From assembly GCA_011371515.1 (NCBI GenBank), contig DRQE01000057.1:1-6018 (forward strand): a DNA stretch of 6,018 bases, read 5' to 3'. Every line of letters begins with the position of its first letter. The stretch's first letter is position 1. The notes beneath the pieces are model-generated. The model did not search any database. It was not told the DNA's origin and saw only the letters and a program-made list of their open reading frames with translations. The translations under genes were made by a program, and so were the position numbers. This DNA comes from Deltaproteobacteria bacterium (GTDB taxonomy: Bacteria > Desulfobacterota > GWC2-55-46 > DRQE01). Shown piece after piece: positions 1 to 5,355 of this stretch.

Positions 1-1
1 A

Positions 2-1129
2 AGGTTTCTACGCAGAATCATAGAACAGGGTGAACTGCCTTCTCTTATCTTCTGGGGTCCACCGGGGTCTGGAAAGACCACCCTTTCGCGCCTTATCGCC
101 CAGAAGATGAAGGCAGACTTTGTGGAGTTCTCTGCGGTAGTATCAGGCATATCGGACATAAAGAAGGTTATAGAGCGTGCAAAGACGAACAAACTCTATG
201 GCCGTAGAACCATACTCTTCGTTGACGAAATACACCGTTTCAACCGCACCCAGCAGGATGCATTTCTACCCCATGTGGAAGAGGGCACCATAACCCTCAT
301 AGGCGCAACAACAGAAAACCCCTCCTTCGAGGTAACATCCCCTCTTCTTTCACGCTGTAAGGTGCTTACCCTTGAGCCCCTCTCGAAAGAAGAGATAAGG
401 GAGATACTCCTTCGCGCACTCACCGACACAGAGCGTGGGCTTGGAAGCCTCAAAATAGAGGTAGATGAAGATGCCATGGCTCTACTGTGTGAATACTCCT
501 ATGGGGATGCAAGAAAGGCATTGAATCTACTTGAGGCAGCAAGTATGCTCGGTGAGAAAAGGATAACGAAGGAGGTCGTAAAAGAGGCTCTTCAAAAAGA
601 GACCCTCCTTTACGACAAATCTGGCGAGGAGCATTATAACCTCATCTCTGCCTTCATAAAGAGTATGCGGGGCTCCGATGCAGATGCCGCTGTGTACTGG
701 CTCTGCCGTATGGTTGAGGCAGGCGAAGACCCGCTATTTATAGCACGAAGAATGGTAATCTTCGCCTCCGAGGATATAGGCAATGCAGACCCAAAGGCAC
801 TCCCCCTTGCCATAGCCACAAAAGATGCGGTGGACTTTGTGGGTATGCCAGAAGGCTGGATACCCCTTGCCCACTGTGCCACCTACCTTGCAAGGGCACC
901 AAAGTCGAATGCCTCCTACAAAGCATACCTCAAAGCCCGTGAGGATGTAAAAAAGTTTGGACCCCTTCCCGTACCCCTTCACTTAAGATGTGCCCCCACA
1001 GAGCTTATGAAAAAACTTGGCTACGGAAGGGGTTACAAGTATCCCCACGACTATAAAGACAAAAAACCCAAACAGCAGTACCTTCCAGACAAACTCAAAG
1101 ACAGAAAGTACTATCCTGAAGAGGAATAG
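2..1129 (+). CDS. rarA: Replication-associated recombination protein A (RarA/MgsA), AAA+ ATPase, 5'-truncated
   Basis: RarA (MgsA/WRNIP1 family) is a cytosolic AAA+ ATPase related to clamp-loader subunits that acts at stalled replication forks. The frame is open from base 2 to a TAG at 1127-1129, giving 375 visible residues. The window edge removes the start and probably about 40 N-terminal residues, because Walker A normally lies near residue 55-65 of a 410-450 aa protein. In visible numbering, Walker [10 protein letters not shown] is at 19-27, Walker [11 protein letters not shown] around 75, sensor 1 GATTEN near 101, the arginine-finger region LLSRC at about 115-119, and sensor 2 GDARKALN near 168-175. 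The C-terminal half carries the MgsA tetramerisation-type sequence, including [12 protein letters not shown] and [17 protein letters not shown]. The ATG at 107 lies after Walker A and is not the true start. The gene converges on the DUF1848 gene with 3 bases between stop codons. Family assignment is firm; the in vivo role is inferred from the family. Confidence 0.95.
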   Translation, partial: RFLRRIIEQGELPSLIFWGPPGSGKTTLSRLIAQKMKADFVEFSAVVSGISDIKKVIERAKTNKLYGRRTILFVDEIHRFNRTQQDAFLPHVEEGTITLIGATTENPSFEVTSPLLSRCKVLTLEPLSKEEIREILLRALTDTERGLGSLKIEVDEDAMALLCEYSYGDARKALNLLEAASMLGEKRITKEVVKEALQKETLLYDKSGEEHYNLISAFIKSMRGSDADAAVYWLCRMVEAGEDPLFIARRMVIFASEDIGNADPKALPLAIATKDAVDFVGMPEGWIPLAHCATYLARAPKSNASYKAYLKAREDVKKFGPLPVPLHLRCAPTELMKKLGYGRGYKYPHDYKDKKPKQQYLPDKLKDRKYYPEEE

Positions 1130-1132
1130 CTC

Positions 1133-2005
1133 TTATAGATTGAATCCCAGAGCGTTAAAGTAAGGGTTGTGGGTGGCAAGCATCTTTTCGACCACCCTCT
1201 CTGTGCTATTTGCGTAACAGTAGAGACATCTGGCAGGGCAACTGTTGTAGGCACCTATATCCACACTCTCTGTACAGTTACAACCCTTCCTTGTGGGCAT
1301 CCTTCTGACCGAAGGTCTTTCCCCGAAAAGTCGCCCAAGCCTTTCACCATCTATACACACAGCCCTTCCGGTAACCTTCGAAAGATGGGGCTCACAGCAG
1401 ACACTTACCCTTATGCCATAACGGCTTCCCACAGTGGCAAGCCTTTCTGTAAGAAGTAGTTTTTCTTTGAATGTTGGCTCTAAAACCTTAATGCCCATCC
1501 TCTCAAGCCTTGAAGATACCTTCCCGTAGAGGTTTACAAAACTTATATAGCAGTCTTTAACCCCTCCACCAAGCCTCTCACAGAAGAGGGTGAACTTCTC
1601 AAGATAATATTCAGGGGTAAGCTCTGCCGTAAGCACTATTGGGTCAAACCGCCAGATTACCTGCTCTACCGAATACCTTCGAGACAGGTAGAGTAAGTCC
1701 CTTATAGCCTCGTCCTTCGGTGGGCTTGAGGGTTCAAAGGGCTCTGTAAGGGCTGTTATTGTAAAGTGAAAGAAGAGGTTTCTGGTAACCGCTTCAACCT
1801 CGTGGAGTCTCGAAATAAGGGGTGAGTAGTTCTTTGACCAGAACACTAAGGAGTGTACATCCCCAGCCCTTAAGGATACCCTCTCTACAGTATGTTTGAA
1901 GGGATGCCTTACATAGACAAAGCCCTCTTTGAGCCTTCTTACAAACCAGTCCGTATGGTATGCAGGTATGTCGGTCCTTCTGCTTGCAGATATTATGCGC
2001 CTCAT
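1133..2005 (-). CDS. DUF1848 family protein with C-terminal radical-SAM-like cysteine cluster
   Basis: This 290-residue protein matches the uncharacterised DUF1848 family. It opens with the hallmark IISASRRTDIPAY and continues with LKEGFVYVRHPF and LVFWSKN, all typical of the family. Its C-terminus holds five cysteines in 22 residues: C242, C244, C256, C260 and C263. The last three form CPARCLYC, an exact CX3CX2C spacing as in radical SAM enzymes, followed by YAN. The family is known for a C-terminal cluster resembling the radical SAM iron-sulfur site, but no reaction is established. I infer a 4Fe-4S protein; the substrate is unknown. The ATG at 2005 overlaps the upstream nucleotidyltransferase stop as ATGA, so translation is probably coupled; a modest AGGGA motif lies at 2010-2014. 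The family signature starts three residues after Met1, which supports this start. The gene ends with TAA, 3 bases from the convergent rarA stop. No signal peptide or membrane segment is apparent. Confidence 0.9.
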   Translation of the reverse strand: MRRIISASRRTDIPAYHTDWFVRRLKEGFVYVRHPFKHTVERVSLRAGDVHSLVFWSKNYSPLISRLHEVEAVTRNLFFHFTITALTEPFEPSSPPKDEAIRDLLYLSRRYSVEQVIWRFDPIVLTAELTPEYYLEKFTLFCERLGGGVKDCYISFVNLYGKVSSRLERMGIKVLEPTFKEKLLLTERLATVGSRYGIRVSVCCEPHLSKVTGRAVCIDGERLGRLFGERPSVRRMPTRKGCNCTESVDIGAYNSCPARCLYCYANSTERVVEKMLATHNPYFNALGFNL

Positions 2006-3354
2006 ACCTTCCCTATAAGGCGTTTTGCAAACTCAAGCTCTTCTTCAGGGCTTTTAAGCCTTCCCTTAAGTTTCTCTTTTAAGATTGTATCAAGGATTCC
2101 GCCCACAGCTGGACCTTCCTTAACGCCGAGGGCTTTAAGCTCTGTGCCAGAGATAAGGGGCTTTATGTCCTTGAGCTCTTCTATATAAAGCTTTACCGCC
2201 TGCTCCACAGTGCCCCTCACCTTTGCAGCAAAGTACAGCAATAGCTCTACTGGATAGGCTGAAAGGACTTCATAGATTTTAACCCTATCTTGGGTCCACT
2301 TTTCGGGGGTCTTTCCAAGCCCTAAAAGCTCATCCCTTTTTTCTATCGAAAGAAGCCTCTTTTTTCCACCAAGGCTCAGCCATCTGACAAACCTTTCCAA
2401 CCCATCTCGGCTAAGGCTATCTGTAAGACAGAGAAAATAGACAAACCACTCTTCTACATCCTTTTTTCCATAAGAATATAGGGGATCAAAAGCTTTTCCT
2501 TTTAGATAGATAATACTCTTTTTTATACTAGGCATTCCTATCGTCTTATACCAAAAAAGAATTTCATCGGCTCCTTTTATCAATGCAAGGGTTTTATCTT
2601 TTGTACTCTTGAACCCACTATCGAGGACATCGAGAAAACCTACATCAAAGAGTCTTTCTACAATCTGTAAGTGGCGTTCCTCTTTTAAGATATTTATAAG
2701 TTCATCAAGGGTTCTTCTGCCAGAGGCCTTCTTTGGGGCACCCTCTTCTATTGCCTGAAATATGAGCCTTTCTGTGGTCTGCTCTATCTTAAAACCGAAC
2801 CTTTCTGAAAACCTTACAGCCCGCAGAATCCTAACAGGATCTTCCCTGAAGCTACCTGTATGAAGCACCCTTATAATGCCCTTCTCAAGGTCTTCAAGCC
2901 CACCACAGTGGTCTACCACCTTACCAAACCTTTCAGGGTTGAGGCAGACTGCAAGGGTGTTTATGGTAAAGTCTCTTCTTAAAAGGTCTTCTTTGAGGGT
3001 TGCGGGCTCAACCACTGGCAGGCTTGCCCTCGGGTATTCCTCTTTTCTCGTGGTTGCAATGTCTATCCTGTAGCCATCTATGTAGAGCTCTGCCGTAAGG
3101 AACCTTCTGTGGTGGACTACCCTTTTGAAAGGATGCCTCTCTTTCAATCGTTCAACCACAGGATAACAGTTACCTTCCACCGCTATGTCGAGGTCAAGGT
3201 TCTTTCTGCCAATAAGCATATCCCTTACGAATCCACCAACCCCATAGGCACCAAGCCCTAAAGCCTCTGCAATGCTACCTGTATCAACAAGGATATTGAA
3301 TAGCAGTGGCGGAAGGGCTGTCTCAAGGCTCTTACGGATATTTCTCTCTGGCAT
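2002..3354 (-). CDS. cca: tRNA CCA-end nucleotidyltransferase / poly(A) polymerase family (class II)
   Basis: This 450-residue class II nucleotidyltransferase probably adds all or part of the CCA 3' end of tRNA in the cytosol. The N-terminal catalytic domain has GGFVRD at 40-45, the metal-binding pair D54 and D56 in DLDIAVEG, a third acidic candidate D98 in YRIDIATTRKE, the flexible-loop RRDFTIN at 126-132, and the nucleotide-selecting EDPVRILRAVRF starting at E171-D172. The C-terminal tail, ISGTELKALGVKEGPAVG and onward, is typical of tRNA nucleotidyltransferases. No CBS or DHH domain is fused. Sequence alone cannot separate full CCA-adding from CC-adding, A-adding or poly(A) polymerase activity, since some deep-branching bacteria split the job between two enzymes. 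The gene lies 20 bases after larE and overlaps the DUF1848 start by 4 bases. No clear Shine-Dalgarno precedes ATG 3354, so coupling to larE translation is likely. Residues about 259-298 are encoded by notably AT-rich DNA. Confidence 0.93.
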   Translation of the reverse strand: MPERNIRKSLETALPPLLFNILVDTGSIAEALGLGAYGVGGFVRDMLIGRKNLDLDIAVEGNCYPVVERLKERHPFKRVVHHRRFLTAELYIDGYRIDIATTRKEEYPRASLPVVEPATLKEDLLRRDFTINTLAVCLNPERFGKVVDHCGGLEDLEKGIIRVLHTGSFREDPVRILRAVRFSERFGFKIEQTTERLIFQAIEEGAPKKASGRRTLDELINILKEERHLQIVERLFDVGFLDVLDSGFKSTKDKTLALIKGADEILFWYKTIGMPSIKKSIIYLKGKAFDPLYSYGKKDVEEWFVYFLCLTDSLSRDGLERFVRWLSLGGKKRLLSIEKRDELLGLGKTPEKWTQDRVKIYEVLSAYPVELLLYFAAKVRGTVEQAVKLYIEELKDIKPLISGTELKALGVKEGPAVGGILDTILKEKLKGRLKSPEEELEFAKRLIGKV

Positions 3355-3374
3355 GGTCTTATAATGGGTGGGTT

Positions 3375-4229
3375 TCAGGCCGACTTTGCCTCTTTAAGGG
3401 GCTCGTTCATGGAGCCAGTCCTGTAGCCCTTAAGATCCACCGTTACATAGGTAAAGCCAAGTTGAGTGAACCTCTGTGCAATTCTATCTCTTATGGTGGC
3501 ATCCATGAGCTGGCATATCTCCTCTGGTTCGAGTTCTATGCGGGCTATCTCGTTGTGGAACCTTACCCTTACCTGTGAGAAGCCAAGCTCGTGGAGATAC
3601 TCCTCACAGCGCTTTATCCTCTCAAGTCTTTCCTCTGTTATCTCCACCCCATAGGGGAAGCGCGAAGAAAGACAGGCAAGGTTTGGCTTCTTCCATGTAG
3701 GTAGCCCGAGCTCACGGCTTAGAAGCCTTATCTCTTTTTTTGTAAGCCCTGCCTCATCAAGCGGGCTTCTTACACCATGCTCTCTTGCGGCGGTTCGGCC
3801 AGGTCTGTAGTCGCCCCTGTCATCGAGGTTTGCTCCATCGAGCACGAAGGAAAGCCCAAGCCTTTTGGCATGGTCCTTACAGATGGTAAAGAGCTCTGTC
3901 TTACAGTAAAAACAGCGGTTTTCTGGATTCTTTCTGAACCCCGGTATATCAAGCTCGTTGGATTCCACCACTATGTGCCTTACCCCCATCTGGGCTGCAA
4001 GCTCCTTTGCCTCCTTCAGCTCCCCATCAGGATATGTGGGCGAGGTGGCAGTAAGGGCTGCCACATTGTCCCTTCCAAGGGTGTCCACCGCCACTTTAAG
4101 AAGAAAGGTAGAATCCACCCCAGCAGAAAAAGCAACGAGCACACTACCCATCTCTTCAAGAAGCCCCTTGAGAGCGGCAAGCTTCTGGTGTGCCCTGTTT
4201 AACTCCGCCTCTGTGGGTCTCAGTTGCAT
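3375..4229 (-). CDS. larE: LarE-type ATP-dependent sacrificial sulfur transferase (PP-loop)
   Basis: LarE activates a pyridinium nucleotide carboxylate with ATP and donates sulfur during synthesis of the nickel-pincer nucleotide cofactor of lactate racemase. The protein has 284 residues, normal for the family. It shows the PP-loop SAGVDS at 35-40, NPENRCFYCK with C106 and C109, PNLACLSSRFPYG with C186 at the position of the sacrificial cysteine of characterised LarE, and the family C-terminus DLKGYRTGSMN. Having C106, C109 and C186 together resembles LarE forms reported to bind a 4Fe-4S cluster and use it for sulfur transfer, rather than sacrificing their own cysteine; this is inference. No larB, larC or larA is in the window, and the neighbours concern tRNA, so the physiological substrate may differ. 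ATG 4229 is supported by AAAGGAG 8 bases upstream, inside the end of the preceding gene, which it overlaps by 10 bases. Confidence 0.9.
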   Translation of the reverse strand: MQLRPTEAELNRAHQKLAALKGLLEEMGSVLVAFSAGVDSTFLLKVAVDTLGRDNVAALTATSPTYPDGELKEAKELAAQMGVRHIVVESNELDIPGFRKNPENRCFYCKTELFTICKDHAKRLGLSFVLDGANLDDRGDYRPGRTAAREHGVRSPLDEAGLTKKEIRLLSRELGLPTWKKPNLACLSSRFPYGVEITEERLERIKRCEEYLHELGFSQVRVRFHNEIARIELEPEEICQLMDATIRDRIAQRFTQLGFTYVTVDLKGYRTGSMNEPLKEAKSA

Positions 4230-5263
4230 ACCCTCAACTCCTTTACCATATCTTCTGTGGCAGGCTCGTCCACTGTTATGAGCCTTTCACCCTCGTGAGA
4301 GACCACCTTCAGAGTATTTCCACCATCTCTCTTCTTCGCATATCTCAATATCAGGCGAGCACACACCTCTATTGAACCATTTTCTCCACCACCGCAGACC
4401 ACACCTACTGGACCGGGAAACCCAACGGGCTCCACAACCGTGTCTTCAGGCTTTATAAGCCCTTTCAGCCGCTGGTTTTCTGACTGGTTGCGGCTTATGA
4501 CGAGCTTTGCAGACCCATAGCGGAAGTGCCTGCCCACCTTGAGGAGCTGAAGGTCCTTGAGGGTTATCTCCTCTTTGTGCTCGAAGAGGTCTCTCACCTT
4601 CTTTGCGAATATCTTGTCCGTAAGAAGGCATCCGCCTGATGGACAGGGGTAGTCGTCAAGGCTAAACTCCTCTGCAAGATGCATCTGGGGCTTACGGGTT
4701 CTACCCACCATGTCGAGAAGTTTGTTTCTATCCACTATACCCTCTTTTTCAGGTATGGTGGGCTCAAGGTGTTTTGCACATAGGGGTCTCAGTATTCTAC
4801 CCTCAAGCCCGCTCTCTCGCTCTATTATCTTGAAGGTGTCTCTGCGCTGGCTCATGGGTCTCTGGCCAAGCACCTCGCCCGTTATTACGAAGTCTGCCCC
4901 TATCTCTTCCATGTACTGCTTTGCCAGTTTGAACATGTAGATTCTGCAGTCCACACAGGGGTTTATACCCTTGCCGTAGCCGTACTTGGGGTTCCTCACG
5001 ATATCAATGTAGTCGAGCCCCTTTACCATTACCTTTATGGGTATGCCGAACTTTTCGGCAACCCTTCTTGCCTCACTCTTACATCCGCCACCCTGATGAG
5101 CTCCTTCTTTTTTGTGTTTGCTTCCAGAGTTACAGGTGCAGAAAGCAGAGGTGAAGTTGAGCGCATGCACCTCTATGCCCTGCTCCAGTATGAGCTTTAC
5201 GGCAAGTGTTGAATCGAGCCCGCCTGAAAGAAGGGCAACGGCCTTTCTCTTCTTCACAGCCAT
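4220..5263 (-). CDS. PP-loop ATPase, ThiI/MnmA-like predicted tRNA thiolation protein with C-terminal NFACT-R-like region
   Basis: This 347-residue protein belongs to the ATP-pyrophosphatase superfamily related to the tRNA thiouridylases MnmA and ThiI. It is often annotated as a tRNA (5-methylaminomethyl-2-thiouridylate)-methyltransferase-like protein. The PP-loop SGGLDS is at 13-18. FCTC (C42, C44) is followed by a His/Lys/Gly-rich insert ending in C61. NPCVDC (C103, C106) stands where MnmA-type enzymes carry a cysteine pair. TGEVLGQRPMSQRR at 128-141 is typical of the family. After about residue 200 comes YPCPSGGCLLTD and a C-terminal region (about 235-310, including SRNQSENQRLKGL and VVCGGGENGS) resembling the NFACT-R RNA-binding domain. 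I infer ATP-dependent sulfur insertion into an RNA, most likely tRNA; the position modified is unknown. ATG 5263 is preferred over GTG 5275 because the latter overlaps the Shine-Dalgarno. It is the first gene of the four-gene cluster and overlaps larE by 10 bases. Confidence 0.82.
   Translation of the reverse strand: MAVKKRKAVALLSGGLDSTLAVKLILEQGIEVHALNFTSAFCTCNSGSKHKKEGAHQGGGCKSEARRVAEKFGIPIKVMVKGLDYIDIVRNPKYGYGKGINPCVDCRIYMFKLAKQYMEEIGADFVITGEVLGQRPMSQRRDTFKIIERESGLEGRILRPLCAKHLEPTIPEKEGIVDRNKLLDMVGRTRKPQMHLAEEFSLDDYPCPSGGCLLTDKIFAKKVRDLFEHKEEITLKDLQLLKVGRHFRYGSAKLVISRNQSENQRLKGLIKPEDTVVEPVGFPGPVGVVCGGGENGSIEVCARLILRYAKKRDGGNTLKVVSHEGERLITVDEPATEDMVKELRVCN
4238..4244 (-). promoter_or_regulatory. 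Shine-Dalgarno AAAGGAG for larE
   Basis: AAAGGAG on the minus strand lies 8 bases upstream of the larE ATG at 4229, embedded in the last codons of the PP-loop gene. This indicates that larE is translated from the same message, with its own good ribosome-binding site despite the 10-base gene overlap. Confidence 0.75.
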
Positions 5264-5266
5264 ATA

Positions 5267-5273
5267 CCTCCCC
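5267..5273 (-). promoter_or_regulatory. Shine-Dalgarno GGGGAGG deciding the PP-loop gene start
   Basis: Minus-strand GGGGAGG ends 3 bases before the ATG at 5263-5261. A longer in-frame reading from GTG 5275 would begin at or inside this motif and leave no ribosome-binding site, so the ATG is the better start. The spacing is short but the match is strong. Confidence 0.7.
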
Positions 5274-5287
5274 ACAAATAAAAGTTC

Positions 5288-5315
5288 TTGTAATCTCCCG
5301 AAATACTATTATACT
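5288..5315 (+). promoter_or_regulatory. Candidate sigma-70-like promoter for the M50 protease gene
   Basis: TTGTAA (5288-5293, four of six matches) and TATACT (5310-5315, five of six matches) are 16 bases apart. A start near 5322 would leave a leader of about 30 bases before ATG 5356. It is weaker than the opposing promoter, with which it shares bases 5310-5313 of the -10 element. Confidence 0.4.
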
Positions 5316-5337
5316 GGGTAAGTCTACTCGATGTAAA
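5308..5337 (-). promoter_or_regulatory. Sigma-70-like promoter for the four-gene minus-strand cluster
   Basis: Read on the minus strand, TTTACA (5337-5332, five of six matches to TTGACA) and a perfect TATAAT (5313-5308) are separated by 18 bases. A start near 5301 would give a leader of roughly 40 bases before ATG 5263. It is the only clear promoter upstream of the cluster. Its -10 overlaps that of the divergent promoter on the other strand. Confidence 0.6.
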
Positions 5338-5355
5338 GCCCCAAAAGATGAGTAT

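Larger units (their letters stand above)
1133..5313 (-). other. Predicted four-gene operon: PP-loop protein, larE, cca, DUF1848
   Basis: The four minus-strand genes follow each other with a 10-base overlap, a 20-base gap and a 4-base ATGA overlap, downstream of one good promoter (-10 at 5308-5313). No terminator-like hairpin with a T-tract was seen between them. Three of the four proteins carry cysteine sets suited to sulfur or iron-sulfur chemistry, and two are tRNA enzymes by family. I infer a common message centred on tRNA maturation or thiolation. Co-transcription is likely; shared function is a hypothesis. Confidence 0.65.

Noticed and set aside
3355..3374. TATAAG/TTATAA string before the cca start as an internal promoter
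   Set aside because: No convincing -35 element is found at 16-18 bases upstream, and the string is too close to the start codon for a normal leader.
3400..3416. Hairpin GGCTC/GAGCC near the 3' end of larE
   Set aside because: It has only five base pairs with a seven-base loop, no T-tract in either direction, and lies within coding sequence; it is probably coincidental.
3777..4202. 141-residue open frame on the + strand opposite larE
   Set aside because: It lies wholly antisense to a gene with clear family motifs. The translation shows no recognisable domain and there is no ribosome-binding site or promoter for it.
3958..4281. 107-residue + strand open frame antisense to larE and the end of the PP-loop gene
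   Set aside because: It overlaps two well-supported genes on the other strand, is Ser/Arg/Pro rich as expected of antisense shadow frames, and matches no family I recognise.
5264..5275. GTG 5275 as start of the PP-loop gene (four extra residues)
   Set aside because: The GTG overlaps the GGGGAGG Shine-Dalgarno that serves ATG 5263, and no ribosome-binding site precedes it.
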